Assembly: GCF_000372725.1 (NCBI RefSeq)
Contig: NW_005199194.1
Coordinates: 768,722-832,721, forward strand
DNA length: 64,000 bases
Reading direction: 5' to 3'
Source: Emiliania huxleyi CCMP1516
Lineage: Eukaryota; Haptophyta; Isochrysidales; Noelaerhabdaceae
In this document: in pieces, positions 38,399-49,523 of the stretch
Layout: every line of letters starts with the position of its first letter
Position numbering within the stretch: position 1 is the stretch's first letter
Program-made: the position numbers and the translations under genes
Notes under the pieces: model-generated
Seen by the model: the letters and a program-made list of their open reading frames with translations, nothing else
What the model was told of the DNA's origin: nothing
The model's database searches: none

Positions 38399-39823
38399 AT
38401 GGCGATCGCTTCGGCCGGCCTGCCGCCGCCGGTGCTCAACGCTGCCGCTGCCGAGGGCGCGGCGCGCGGCCGCGACGGCGCGCAAGAGGCCGATGATGGC
38501 CAGAGACTCGGCGTGAAGCGCCGCCTCGACGGCGAGCTCGCGAGCGCGCGCGTCAACGACGACGACGCCAAAGAAGGCGACACCATTATGGTGGACGCCG
38601 CACAGATGGCCGCTGCGGCGGCCGCCGGCACCGACCGCGGCACGAAGCGCCTGCTGCACGTCGCGCTCGCGGCGCGCGACGGCTCGCACATCCCGGACAT
38701 CCAGAACAAGACGGCGCTCGTCACCGAGGTGCGCCAATTGATCAAGAAGACACCAGGCGGCGAGGCGCAGCAGGCAAGCGCGATCAGCGTGCCCATCATC
38801 GGCACGTCGCGCGCCATCTGCGTCGCCTTCAGCGGCGAGAGCGAGGCACGCGCCTTCCTCGAGCAGTACGCCGGCGGTGGCGTCCTACAGCTCCCAGCGC
38901 CAGACAACATCACCATCACCTTCGCCGCTCTCGACGCCACCGTGTGGGGCAAGCAGGCGGAGGCGCGCGAGACCCAGGCGACCACGGATACCGACGGCCT
39001 CCTCGCCATACGCACGCGCGGCGCCATCGACACCGCGGCCCAGATCGAGCACTTCGCCCCCCTCTTGGAGAAGCACTTCGGCAACATGGTCTCCATCCAG
39101 GAGGGATACCACTCCTTCCTGGGCACGAAGTCGGACGAGAAGGACGGCTCGATCCTCTTCAAGGTGAAGAACGAGAACCTCGTCTGCAACCTCCCGGTCC
39201 TGCCCAACGTCTACGCGAGCGGCGATGTCGGCGGACCCCTCCGCCTCGACGTCGGGTGCGTCAAGGTCCTCGGCAACAAACTCTGCCCCTCCTGCCGCGC
39301 ATTTGGGTTGACCAACGCCGACATCATCCACGACGCGCAGTGCGCCGCGCAGGCGCTCCGCAAGGAGAGGCGCGCCGCAGCGGCGAACGTCGCCAAGAAG
39401 AAGACCTTCGAGAGCCTCATCGTCGACAACAAGGTCGAGGTCGCGCGCGCGGCGGGCAAGGCCAAGGCGATGGCGGCGCGCGACGGGATCGGCTTCTGCC
39501 CGGCCTTCAACCAGACCGCCCTCCCGTGCAAGACCGCCGCTCGCTGCCGCTACGCGCCGTGCGTCAACTTCGAGGCGCTCCTCCACTCCGCCTTCAAGGA
39601 CACTATCTACGAGCGCATGCCGAGCGCGGTCAGGCTGGGCACAAGCCGCGGGCGGCGCGGGCGCGGCGGCCGCGGCCGCGGCGGCGGCGGCGGCGAGGTC
39701 AAGAGCAACAAGAAGGACTGGGCGAGCGTCGCCCGCGGAGCCGCACGCTCCCCCTACGACGGCGGTCCACGCCTCGAGTCCAACGAGCCCTCGCTATACG
39801 AGGGGAGCGACGAGGAGCTCTAG
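38399..39823 (+). CDS. Gag-like/ORF1-like nucleic-acid-binding protein with cysteine clusters
   Basis: One intact 474-codon frame from ATG 38399. An Ala-rich start is followed by an RRM-like stretch (SAISVPIIGTSRAICVAFSG, ESEARAFLEQYAG) and a conserved-looking core (FAPLLEKHFGNMVSIQEGYH). The pattern DVGGPLRLDVGCVKVLGNKL then CPSCRAFGLTNADIIHDAQC resembles zinc knuckles of retroelement ORF1/gag proteins. A second cluster, CPAFNQTALPCKTAARCRYAPC (C-x9-C-x5-C-x4-C), follows, and an RGG-like tail (RGRRGRGGRGRGGGGG). It parallels 15717-16610. No reverse transcriptase or nuclease lies within reach, and a CA array follows, so it is either a domesticated gene or an isolated element part. Confidence 0.6.
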   Translation: MAIASAGLPPPVLNAAAAEGAARGRDGAQEADDGQRLGVKRRLDGELASARVNDDDAKEGDTIMVDAAQMAAAAAAGTDRGTKRLLHVALAARDGSHIPDIQNKTALVTEVRQLIKKTPGGEAQQASAISVPIIGTSRAICVAFSGESEARAFLEQYAGGGVLQLPAPDNITITFAALDATVWGKQAEARETQATTDTDGLLAIRTRGAIDTAAQIEHFAPLLEKHFGNMVSIQEGYHSFLGTKSDEKDGSILFKVKNENLVCNLPVLPNVYASGDVGGPLRLDVGCVKVLGNKLCPSCRAFGLTNADIIHDAQCAAQALRKERRAAAANVAKKKTFESLIVDNKVEVARAAGKAKAMAARDGIGFCPAFNQTALPCKTAARCRYAPCVNFEALLHSAFKDTIYERMPSAVRLGTSRGRRGRGGRGRGGGGGEVKSNKKDWASVARGAARSPYDGGPRLESNEPSLYEGSDEEL

Positions 39824-39934
39824 GAACGGCCGCCGAGCCCTTCCCGCAGCGCATCCCTAGCAGCGCAGCGGGCAGGGCGGCTCGCGCAGCGCGCGCGCGC
39901 GATCGCGCAAGCGGCGCGCGAGAGCGAGCGAGCG

Positions 39935-39936
<2 letters not shown>

Positions 39937-40002
<66 letters not shown>
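39937..40002. repeat. (CA)n microsatellite
   Basis: About 33 CA units just after the stop of the gag-like gene, preceded by GCGAGCGAGCGAG. Confidence 0.95.
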
Positions 40003-40005
<3 letters not shown>

Positions 40006-40309
40006 TGTACACATGCACAGACACACAGCCCCTTCCCCTTCAAGGGCGAGGACACGCGCAGGGGTCGCACTTCTAGCGAGGCCCACAGAGTGGGAGACTC
40101 CTATCACAGCCACTGCCACCCACGTGTCAGTCTGCCTGTGGTAGAAGAGACTGCCGGTGAGAAGTCGGAGGAAGGTCGCTAGTCGAGAGAGATCGCCAGT
40201 GGATAGGGAGTCCACCGTGCTGCGAGCCTGTCGCTGTCCCTTGTCAGGAGCAGGAGAACTAGGAGAGCGCAACCAGTAGGAGGCCCGCGCTTGCCCCCGT
40301 GCCGCCGGG

Positions 40310-40920
40310 TGCAACCTGTCCTATACGAGAGAGGAATCCCTGGGGCCCTGTCGTGAGGGTGAACCCTGCCCAGCCCCCCTCCGTGTCGCGATGCGCTCCC
40401 CGCTCCCGTTCCCCGGTGTCCCTGATCGTCCTTACAAGATCCTGCTCGTGCAGGTGGGGACCCTGTCCTTCTCCCACCCCTCGTTTGGCGTGTCCGTTGT
40501 ATTTATTTATTTATTCTTTCTTTTGGCATGAAGGTTGCAGCGAGAATCGGAGAGAGACTGCGAAGAGAGATAGGAAGAGGCAGACTCCCTAGGGTGGGCG
40601 ACGGCTAGCGCACCACACACCTCTCCTTAAAATCCCTGTGTGGTGGCGGCGTGCCGTCCTCCCATCCCTCCCTTGGGTTGTCTGTTTTCTTTCTTTCTTT
40701 CTTTCTTTCTTTTCGGCGGCCCGAGGAGCCGTCGGAGACAGTGTGTGAGTGAGTGAGTATTCTTGATACGAACGAAACCACGACGACACACACCAGGTAG
40801 GTACAAGGTAGGTAGGTATGTAGGTAGAAAGGTGAAGAACAGGTGAACAGCCAGGCTCGGACACCAGTCGACTCGCGAGAATAGCGCCGCCGTTCATGGA
40901 GGCAACTGGTTCGTATCAAG
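40310..40920 (+). repeat. Dispersed-repeat cluster between genes
   Basis: 40355-40490 (CCCAGCCCCCCTCCGTGTCG ... GTGGGGACCCTGTCCTTCTC) matches inverted 61868-62010 and partly 46678-46708. 40605-40716 is the CTTTC-tail family. 40855-40870 is the GGCTCGGACACC module. Two copies of TTGATACGAACGAAACCA-type sequence (40764 and inverted 40911) border the last part. No gene is seen from 39824 to 41231. Confidence 0.75.
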
Positions 40921-41231
40921 AATACTCACTCACACAGACTCTCGGCGCATCGCCATCGGTGTCGTCTTGGTCGGGGCCTCCATGCCAATGGCGGAGCAAT
41001 TCTAGCGTCCACACCACACCTGGCTTCAACGTGGACACGCCCATAGCTGGGGACACTAACTAGGTCACGCCTGGCATCAGAAGTACATCTCTGGGCCCCG
41101 ATAGGCATCTCTAGCAGCGTCGTTACGCATACACACACCACCACACACACGGAGACAGTGGCCTTCTTCGAAGCCGGGCCGTTTCTGCAACCGCGTCCGG
41201 CGTTTACCCTCCCTCGCGCGCCGCGCGCCTC

Positions 41232-44200
41232 TCAGTACTCCTCCTCAAAGTAGACTTTGGCGTTCAGGTAGACGGAGCCGAGGGCGTCCAAGTCGTACGA
41301 CTGGTCCTGCTGCACCTATCCACCAGCAGAGCCGTGAAGCGAGCACCACCCCCCACGCCCGCCCGCGGGCGCGACCCACCTCCCAGTGCTTGGCAAGGAT
41401 CTTGGGCTGAGCGCCGGCGTCGATGTCCAACGTCACGAAGCCGAGGTTCCAAAAGGTGTTGCCTTGGCCGGTGCGGCAGCCGTCGCGCGCGCACCCGCCC
41501 TTCTCCTTTGGCAGGAGCGGCGGCGGGCCGCCAAACGGGGCCGACACGGTCTCGCCGTTCACGGCGTACTGGTCGACGTCCGTGGTGAAGGCGATGCCGC
41601 TGTTGCCAATGCACCGCCCGCGCGTGATGTTGACCTGCACACGGCTGGACGTCGTGAGGAGACGCGAGCCTCGGCCGGTTCGCACGGCTCGAGGGGGAGG
41701 TCAACATATCGGTCAAAGATGGACGTCGAGTGCTCGTGGCCCCAGTAAAAGGCGGAGACGTACTCGCGGACGTCGGGAGGGAACTGGTTCAGCAGCCGCG
41801 TGTTTGCCGCTGGCGGCTGGTCGTTGCTCAGCCCTCCGGCGAGCTCCGTGGAGCCGATGCTGTACTCGCTCGTCTGGTACACGTTGAGCGGGCCCGGGAT
41901 CCGGTCGGGCCCCGTGAGCGCCTCGCCTGCACACAGGAGCAGGCGTGAGCGGCGGCGGTCCATGGCAGTCGAGCCTTCTCCCCGCGCCTCGCCAAAGGCG
42001 TTGTTGGCGACGCCGACGCTCTCGGCGCGCGAGAAGAACTAAGACAAGGGGGGGAGGGGGGTAAAGCACCACACCGGAATTTTGAGAGAGCGTCGGCCCA
42101 CCTGGTGGTGGCTCATGAAGATGGTCTTGAGCCCGGCCTGCCTGCCTACCTCGATCTGGTGCAGCGCCCAGTCGATCTGGTCGTCGGGCAGGAAGGGCAT
42201 CATCGTCGGCGAGTAGTCTACAGAGGGGCGCGTGGAACTCTGTGACGATTTGTCACGCTCGCGCACCCCGCCATCCTCGCGGAGGAGGAGCGCGCCCTGG
42301 TTGTTGAGCAGCCCCGTGTCCACCGCGACGATCTGCACGCCGGCGCCGCGCAGCGTGAAGTAGGAGGCCGGCTGCACGCCAAACTCGTCGAGCACGTGGT
42401 AGAAGCCCTCCCCGCCGCCGCCGTAGTAGTCGTGATTGCCGGGCACAAGGTACACCGGGATGGCTTCGCCGAGGACCGCCTTGATCGGGTCGTGCAGAAA
42501 CGCCTCCTGCTCCGCCCTTGTGCCAGAGTAGTACGTGTCGCCCAAGTGGATCACGATGTCGGGCGCCTGTTCACACCCACACGCGTGAACCTAAGTGCGT
42601 TCGTCGCCTCTTCATCCCAGTGTCGCGGCGCCTGCTTCTTCAGCTCGTGCAGCACGTGCAGCGACTGCGGAGCGCCAGTCGGCCAGTCGCTGAGGACGCC
42701 GATGCGCAGCGGCCTGTCCTCGAGCGGCGAGACGCTGAACTCGTAGTCGGGGCCACTGTGCCGGCCGAGCGACGGCACCTTCCGGTAGGTGTGGCGCCCG
42801 AGCCGATCCCACGTGCCCTCCACCATCGCGATGAACTTGTTGGCCCAGCCGACGTCGAAGAAGGGGATCGTCTTCTCGCCGTCCAGGTAGATGTACTGAT
42901 CGTAGTACGTGCGGCCTTGCTCGCTGCTGTAGCCGAATCGGTCAACCACCTCGTGGAGCTCGAGAAACTTGCGCGACGCCACTGGGTAGCGCGCCATCAA
43001 CTCGCGCACCGTTGGGATGGCGCCGCCCACATCCAAATGGCGGCGCCTTCCGGATGCCCAAGGCGTCCAGCCATCCGCGTACGGCTGGTCCAAGAACGCG
43101 TCCAGGCTGAGCAAGTAGGAGAGGATCACGGTGAGCGGGTAGCCAATGTACCCGCCGAGAACCTCAGCCGTGATGGTCTGGTTGAGGATGTGGCCTATAC
43201 TCCGTGATGCACGCGGGATACAGCCGAGATACCGCCGAGGCGACCACGCGGGATAGCAGAAGGCCGATAAGGTTGTCCGGCAGCAGCACCCGGGCCCTCT
43301 CCACGCAATCGTCGGGGCAAGGCGCGCTCTCGAGCCGCCGGAGATGGGTGCGGCTCGGCGTGGATGCGGGCGGGAGGCGTGCGTCTCGCAAGCCCCGCCT
43401 CCCCGGTGGTGCGACGTAGACCTCTTCGTGGAACTTGTCGTCAACCCACGCTCGGATCGCAGCCTGCGCGGTGGCGCACGCCGTGCGGAGGGCCAGCGTC
43501 GGGTTTGGTGCCTCGGCGCACACTTCACCGACGTGGGTATCGAGGAGCAGCGCGGCTCGCTCGGCGACGGCGGGCAGCGTGATGTTGGAGTCAATGAGCG
43601 CCTAGACCGGAGAGCAAGGAGCAGCTGGATGTGTGCATGCGTGTGTGTGTGCGCGCGCAAATGCACGTGTGTGCGCGTCGTGTGCGCGCGTGCGTGTGCG
43701 CGTGTGTGCGTGCGTGCGTGCGTGTGCGCGTATGCGCGCGTGCGTGTGCGCGTGTGTGCGTGCAAGCGAACCAGTGTGCCTGCTCCACTGCTGAAAAGGC
43801 CGAGTTGATCGACGATGCCACGCAGCCGACGGAGGCACAGCGGGCCTCGAGCGGCAGGGGCGGCGAGGGTGGTGCGTCGGACGGACCGACGACGGAAGCA
43901 AACAGCGTGCGGCGGGCGGTCGTGTCCGAGCCGCTTCTTTTGGCAGTGCCAATGCTGGGAGAGCTGGCAGCGTAGATGAAGGCTCGGAGTTGGTCGAAGC
44001 CGGGCCGGCGAGGGTCGCCGTGCGCCGCGCGCTGATCGTTGAGGGACACCGCGACGTCGACAAGTGCGTCGTGCACGGCCAATGGCACGTCCGCCCTCGA
44101 GCCACCAGAGGCGATGGTCAGCTCCTCTACCTTGCTCTGCAGGTTTGCTATCAGCTCGTGCCGCGCCGGGCGAGTGCCCTGGCGAGGCAGCCGGCCGCGA

Positions 44201-44454
44201 CTGGACAGTTCGTCGATGATATCGAGCGCCACGCCGCACGTCTGCGGGCAGCGGCGCAGTTCTCGCTCGTTGCTGCAAGCAGAGCGGCCGCAGTTGCCGT
44301 TCGTCTCTGCAGTCAGGTTGCGCAGCGGTGGCACTAGGACGGCGAGTCGGCGCCCCTGGACGTTGACATGTCCGGCAGACGGGGCGGCGGCGGCGGCTAC
44401 TGCGGCAGCCAGGATGCCCACGAGAGTGGGCGAGGGCGAGGGCGACGGCGACAT
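41232..44454 (-). CDS. Secreted calcineurin-like metallophosphoesterase (multi-exon)
   Basis: ATG 44454 opens a signal peptide (MSPSPSPSPTLVGILAAAVA). A ~350-residue N-terminal region of unknown fold follows (SINSAFSAVEQ / ALIDSNITLPAVAERAALLL / LDGEKTIPFFDVGWANKF). The catalytic region starts LRIGVLSDWPTGAPQSLHVL, then PDIVIHLGDTYYSG, VPGNHDYYGGGGEGFYHVLD, VAVDTGLL and KTIFMSHHQ, the metal-binding GD, GNHD and HH motifs of the family. It continues FFSRAESVGVANNAFG, YWGHEHSTSIFDRY and ends YLNAKVYFEEEY-stop at 41232. Introns read: 43602-43779, one or two near 43200, 42567-42631, 42039-42101, 41927-41992, 41635-41705, 41316-41379; several have GC donors and begin with a copy of the next exon start. 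Likely acts on phosphate esters outside the plasma membrane or in vacuoles. Confidence 0.75.
43633..43770. repeat. Alternating GTGCGC/GTGTGC array in the first phosphatase intron
   Basis: Long alternating purine-pyrimidine sequence (TGCGTGTGCGCGTGTGTGCG) of the kind able to form Z-DNA, inside intron 43602-43779 on the minus strand. Confidence 0.8.
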
Positions 44455-44510
44455 CGCGATGTGTTAGGCTCCGCGGTGAAAACGCCCCAGAAAACGCCAA
44501 ATGCGGCGTC

Positions 44511-44742
44511 CAGGGTTCCGGCTCCTAGCCGGATAGGGGGTCTGAGCGGCCCCTAAAGATAGGTAGGTAGGTAGGTAGGCTGGTCTTGTTTCGCCCAAAA
44601 GGGCCCTGCAATAGGTAGTTAGGTAGGGCGTTTTCATCTTTTTTTCGCTTCGGCGCGGCCTGGGGATAGGTAGGTAGGTAGGGCGTTTTGCCGCGAGTCA
44701 GTGGCGACAGACCCCCTCCCTATCCGGCTAGGAGCCGGAACC
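44511..44742. mobile_element. MITE-like element with ~32-bp inverted ends
   Basis: 44511-44542 (GGGTTCCGGCTCCTAGCCGG then ATAGGGGGTCT) is mirrored at 44707-44742 with a CCCT insertion. Inside are GATAGGTAGGTAG runs and two copies of GTAGGGCGTTTT. It lies 57 bases upstream of the phosphatase start, within the likely promoter. Confidence 0.65.
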
Positions 44743-45034
44743 CAGCCAACACCGGTTCGTTTACAGCCGGCTCGGGTTTGGCACTGTGAACGTCGAAGGT
44801 TCTAAGCCGCAACAGCGGGAGCGATGGTGCCAGATTCTGGTATCGGCAGCCTGTCCCGCTAGGACCTCGGCTATGCGGTGGCTGCAGTTTGCCGGACAGG
44901 CACAGCGGACCGTGTCCGCCAGCCATCTACCCCGAGGGCTCGCGGACTCGTAAGCCGCCGGAGCGCCTCGAGGCCGGCCCCGCATCCCGAGCTTGGGTGG
45001 GTGCATAGGTCGCCTATGTAGGAAAGAAGAATTC

Positions 45035-45200
45035 TTAAAAGCCTCTCTCACAGCACACTGGCACGACAAGGGCGCGGACTGGCGCGGACTGGCACACACA
45101 CCGGCTCACCACCGGAGCCGCCTAAGCGACTCCGTTAAGAACGGCAATGCACTCCGCACCGTGCCACAATGCCGCTCTCCCCACACGCTAGCTCGGGCGG
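45035..45200 (+). repeat. Dispersed repeat CCTAAGCGACTCCGTTAAGA family, copy 3
   Basis: ACCGGAGCCGCCTAAGCGAC, TCCGTTAAGAACGGCAATGC, ACCGTGCCACAATGCCGCTC, CACGCTAGCTCG. Same order as at 35915-36020. The stretch 45200-45560 is GGC/GCGC-rich with no supported gene. Confidence 0.75.
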
Positions 45201-45272
45201 GGGCGGGGCGCGCAGCGCGCGACGCGCGCGTGCACGCAACAGAGGGTAGGGGTGGGGAAGACGGCGAGGAGG

Positions 45273-45303
<31 letters not shown>

Positions 45304-45564
45304 GCGCGCGCGGCGCGCGCGACGGAGGGGCGGAGCAGCGACCGCTCTCCGCTGGCGCGGTCCGCGCTGCTCCGTCTGTGCCAGAGAGACGCGGCGCGGA
45401 CACCACAGCCGTTCCCGATGCTCGATGTGTGTTTTCCACAAAAACTGATGTTCTGTCTATCTCCCCCTTTCGACAGGTGGATCACGACTCCCTGGCCGCG
45501 CGCCCCCACCTGCGCGCCCCCCATTCAGTCACACGTTGCGTCTCGCTTAGTATTCGGTGATCTT

Positions 45565-46548
45565 TCAGTCCCCCGACGCCGCGGCGCTTGGTCGGTTCAG
45601 CCTCTGTCGCGTCGTCTCCTCGGGTGGTGGCTCGTCGAGCGGCGCGGAGGAGCGGTGCGCGCGGCTCTGCGAGGATAGGAGCGGCTCGTCTTTCTCCTTG
45701 AAGCGGACGACGCCGGAGCAGAGCCCGAGGTCTCGAGCCGCCGCCGCCCCGCCGTCGCGAGTGGAGAAGGCGGCGACGGCGGCGGAGAGGAGGACGGCGC
45801 CGCCGAGGGCGGGCAGCGAGGCGGAGCAGCCGTCCTTCGCCAGGCCGCGCGGGCCTGCGTTGAGTGCGGTGGCGGCGGTGGCGGCGACGTGCAAGCCGAC
45901 TGTCGTAGCCGCCAGGGCGGGCGAGCGGCGCGGGTAGGCGGCGACCCAGCCGATGCACGAAAGGAGCACGTTGACCAGGCCAATGCCGCACGCGCTCATC
46001 GCGTCGACGGCGAAGGTGGAGAGCCCCTCGCACTGGTCGCTGTACAGGCTGCCGGGCAGGCTGGACCGCCAGAGCACGTCGCCGTATAGAACGAGCGTGT
46101 ACGCCGCCCAGATGCCAACCCCGTTCGCCACGGCGGCGCTGAGCAGGTGCGCGGCGGGCGGGCCGGTGTCGACGGCCACGCCCAGCTGGCGCAGCGAGCG
46201 GAGGAAGAGGACGTACGCGCTGTACATGCCGTACCGACTCCCTTCCTGGCAGAGTGCCGCCGCCGCCGCCACCACTGCCACCGACGTGCCGGCAGCGGGC
46301 ACCGCCGCCCTCAGCGCCGCGGCAAGGGCGGCGGCGAGGGAGATGGAGAGGAGCCTATGGGAGCACCGCGGCGTGTTTTGCGTCGCTCGCGGGGAGAGCG
46401 CAATGCTGACGGAGCGTCGAGACCATGCGAACGCCGAGAGAAAAACGAGGACCACGAGGACGGGCCGGCGCGCCACGACCGTCGCGAAGAGGACGGCGGC
46501 GGGCGAAAAAGCGGCCGCCCAGACCGCGGCGGCGAGGAGTGCTGGCAT
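45565..46548 (-). CDS. APH1: APH-1, gamma-secretase complex subunit
   Basis: Single exon. The frame opens at a TTG, but ATG 46548 (MPALLAAAVWAAAFSPAAVL) aligns with the usual short N-terminus before membrane segment 1. About seven hydrophobic segments are visible. Family hallmarks: first-segment FSPAAVLFATVVARRPVLVV, then CQEGSRYGMYSAYVLFLRSL (the conserved QE..R...Y), PAAHLLSAAVANGVGIWAAY with the intramembrane His and Gly-spaced helix, and LPGSLYSDQCEGLSTFAVDA. APH-1 is the scaffold on which presenilin, nicastrin and PEN-2 assemble into the intramembrane protease gamma-secretase. The C-terminal ~45 residues are polar (KEKDEPLLSSQSRAHRSSAP) and cytosolic. No frame problems. Confidence 0.75.
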   Translation of the reverse strand: MPALLAAAVWAAAFSPAAVLFATVVARRPVLVVLVFLSAFAWSRRSVSIALSPRATQNTPRCSHRLLSISLAAALAAALRAAVPAAGTSVAVVAAAAALCQEGSRYGMYSAYVLFLRSLRQLGVAVDTGPPAAHLLSAAVANGVGIWAAYTLVLYGDVLWRSSLPGSLYSDQCEGLSTFAVDAMSACGIGLVNVLLSCIGWVAAYPRRSPALAATTVGLHVAATAATALNAGPRGLAKDGCSASLPALGGAVLLSAAVAAFSTRDGGAAAARDLGLCSGVVRFKEKDEPLLSSQSRAHRSSAPLDEPPPEETTRQRLNRPSAAASGD

Positions 46549-46669
46549 GTGCAGGCTGGGCTCCAAAAAGAATGTGGCGCCGAAAAAAAGAATTTAAGAG
46601 CACGCTCGCACGACACGATTCACGTGACAGAATTTTCCAATTCGCCGTGCACGGGACTGGCGCCAACGA

Positions 46670-47395
46670 CTCGCGCAGGTGGGGACCCTGTCCTTCTCCC
46701 ACCCCTTAAAGAAAGAAAGTAGGGCGTGCTTGCGCGCCTTTCCGAGGCCCCTCCAACCCACCCGCGCTAGGTCTCGGGGGACGAAGGGGTCACACCCGAC
46801 GACCTCGGGAACTAGCCGGGGCAGTCGGAGAAGTGGCAACTCCGTGCACTGACGGTCGGCCGTCCGAAAACACGCCTCCGTGGCTCGGGTTACACCAATC
46901 CTCGCTACCCAACGCGGCCAAAGGATATCCACCTCGAGAACCTCGAGAAGAAAGAAAGAAAACAGACAACCCAGGGAGGGATGGGAGAACGGCACGCCGC
47001 CACCGTGTGTGTGTGTTGGCAAAAAACTCGTCTCGCCGCACACCAAGGGCTTATGCTCTGGCGAGATGTGAGGCGCATGCGACCAGGAGGGGAGGTGAGT
47101 GTATCGCGCGCCTTGCGGGGGGGGCGCGGAAAAGAGGAACCTCTTAGCGCCCTCGCCACGGTGCTGCATGCAGCGCCGGGCGACGACGGCTTACCGCCTC
47201 CCGGTCCCCCTCGGCACACCTCCGCTGCTCAATGTTTGACGGCTCGAACCCGTGAAGCTTTCCCGTGCGCGGGTTACCCCGCACGAGTGTGTGTGTGTGT
47301 GTGAACCCCCCATCCCCAGGGCCTCCAGGGCTCGCACCTCAACCTCTCACAGGCCAGCGCACAGCGCCATAGGAGGTATTTTCTTCTCAATAACA
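46670..47395. repeat. Cluster of dispersed repeats
   Basis: 46678-46708 carries GTGGGGACCCTGTCCTTCTC. 46883-46937 is the inverted GGTGTAACCC.../GGATATCC module also at 10213-10263. 46950-47010 is the inverted CTTTC-tail family. 47340-47393 is the second copy of the 53-base repeat. No gene supported. Confidence 0.75.
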
Positions 47396-48477
47396 AGGCT
47401 GTGAAAACCGCCAATGGCCCCCGTTATCCGTTAGTGCGGACGTCGCCGCGGCTCCGCGCGGACCGCGCGGACCGCGACTGACCCGCGACCGCTGCACCTG
47501 CAGTAATCATACATAGCGCAAACACACACGTGTTCAGACGGAACAGGGGATCCCTCCCCACCTCACAACGTGATACATCCCATGCTGGGGAGGGGGAGCT
47601 AATAGGAGGGGAGCCCCATAGCATAAGTCGTATTTTTGTCTGAGAGGGGGAGCCCCATAGCCCGAGAGATAAAGTATTTTTGTCTGCTGCTACCTATGGT
47701 TGCCACCAGCGTGCAGTAACAAAATCAGGGCAAAGGTGTGTACCTTTAGCACGAGCGCGGAGTTTGCCCTTTCTTGGCCTGCTTTCGCAGTTGAAACGCC
47801 CACCCCTGCTCCCTTGGTCCTTTCTTTACCTTCGGCGCCACTATTCTTGTTTCTCCTGTGGAACGTAGGATCAACCGGTGCTCATCAACCTCCATGCCCT
47901 TGCACGTGCGAGTGGGCGCGTGCTTGTGGCGCATTCTAGTGATCCGGGACTAGGCGCTCCGTACCAGGGCCGGCCAAGGTCCTCTGCCGGTGTCAGGACA
48001 GAGACTTATGGAGGTTAGCATGCGGACGCGTGCAGACACATACATACGACAGTCTAGTTGAAGACAAGAAACTTGACTCTTGAGTCCAATGAGCAATGTC
48101 ACTCTCACACAACTGTCCTTGCCGATGCCGGATAGTCTTGCCTGTCGATAGAGATCACGGTGGTTGATACATACCTTCTGCTACTTCGGCCTGGCCACCA
48201 AAACGACAAAACGACTCTACTGGAAATAGATTGATAAAGGAGAAGAGCTGTGGGAAAGAGCGCGAAAAAGAATTTTACAACGAAACTCCCTCGCACGACC
48301 TGTGTTAGTGCCAGTGCGAAAAAGAAATCCTTTCTGGCCGTGAAGTGTGATGCGTGATAAACGTTCAGCGTGAGTGGGCGACGCAAGCTTCCGGCCGGCC
48401 ATATCCCCGCAAAACCTGAAGCTCAACCAGCCACGCGGCTCTCATTCGATACACGCCCGTGGTGTCTGTCGCAGGGC
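47396..48477. other. Intergenic stretch, no gene supported
   Basis: Lower GC than average. 48262-48300 carries an inverted copy of GAGGGAGTTTTGTTGTAAAA (also at 2108, and inverted at 59588 and 61778). Frames are short and without motifs. Confidence 0.5.
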
Positions 48478-48801
48478 ATGACCGACTTGAGCGACGACGC
48501 GTACGCGCCCGGCTTGAGCGAGCGAGAGCAACGACAGCGAGCTGTCCAACCTCTCCGAGTCTCCGGCCCGCGGCTCCCTCTCGGGCGGTGGCGACGCGCG
48601 CTCCCTCTCGGAGGCAGAGGAGGGCTACGGACGGGCGGACTTCGGCGACTCCGGCGCCGCGCCAGGCCCCAACATCGACATGCAGTCGGTTCCTCCGGGT
48701 CAACGTGCTCGACCAGCTGCCCGCGTCCAACTCCGCGCTGCACGCGGCGGCCAAGGACGAGCACGTCAACGTCATCGGCACGCTGCTCTCTGCCCGCAGG
48801 T
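48478..48801 (+). pseudogene. Ankyrin-repeat gene start with two frame shifts
   Basis: ATG 48478 reads MTDLSDDAYAPGLSERE. One base later in frame it continues SNDSELSNLSESPARGSLSG, GGDARSLSEAEEGYGRADFG and PGPNIDMQS, and after a second shift VNVLDQLPASNSALHAAAKD then EHVNVIGTLLSAR, a clear ankyrin repeat. A GT donor (CGCAG then GTACTC) follows at 48802. The three pieces make one sensible protein only if two one-base shifts (about 48526 and 48690) are allowed. Either assembly error or decay. No downstream exon is seen; a tandem repeat follows. Confidence 0.5.
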
Positions 48802-48859
48802 ACTCTCCACGCGGGCATCGGCCCCGACACCCACACGCCCCGAGTGAGCAGAGTAGGCA

Positions 48860-49095
48860 CGCGCGACGTTGGGGACGCTTGTACACTACCTTCGGTGCGA
48901 GTCCACACCATAGGCGCACCGATCGCCAACGTCGCATGTAGAGTCATGATTTGCCCCTCCACTAGCCGTAGCAGCCTGTCTGTCTGGGTGGAGAGGGCTG
49001 TAGGTGCGCGACGTTGGGGACGACTGTACACTACCTTCGGTGCGAGGCCACACCATAGGCGCGCCGATTGCCAACGCCGCATGTAGAGTCATGAT
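48860..49095 (+). repeat. Tandem duplication, ~137-base period
   Basis: GCGCGACGTTGGGGACGCTT ... CACCATAGGCGCACCGATCG ... CATGTAGAGTCATGA at 48859-48948 is repeated with a few changes at 48998-49093, and the linking sequence (TTTGCCTCTCCACTAG.CGTA) follows both. No gene from 49096 to 49523 is supported; that part holds a short direct repeat (GTGTGAAATCGCAAGGTGTG twice, 49298 and 49343). Confidence 0.8.
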
Positions 49096-49523
49096 AGACG
49101 CTTTGCCTCTCCACTAGTCGTAGCAGCCTGTCTGAAGTCGCGGCGCCGGTGCCCTCGCATGTGCTCTGCTGTACTAGCCATGTTCGTTGCGCCCGCGTGT
49201 ACAGTAGAAGCGCGCGCAGCTATATACATTTTTACCGTAGTAACCGGCACCAAACAAAACGAAATCGCTCCGGGCTCCGAGCGGCGAGCGTGATTTCTTT
49301 GTGTGAAATCGCAAGGTGTGATTTCAAGAGCGTGATCCTTGTGTGAAATCGCAAGGTGTGATTTCAAGAGCGTGAAAATGACGTGCCGAGCTTTCGGATA
49401 TCATGACTCCATAATATCATGGCGAAAACCATGATATGATGCAAGCGGGGAAATCCTGATGAAGCAAGGCGGCGCGCAGCGGCTCACACACGGTCACAGT
49501 TCTTTCGAGAGGCAACCGCGCTC

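Noticed and set aside
43633-43770. CRISPR-like or regulatory repeat array
   Set aside because: It is a simple alternating GC/GT tract inside an intron without spacers.
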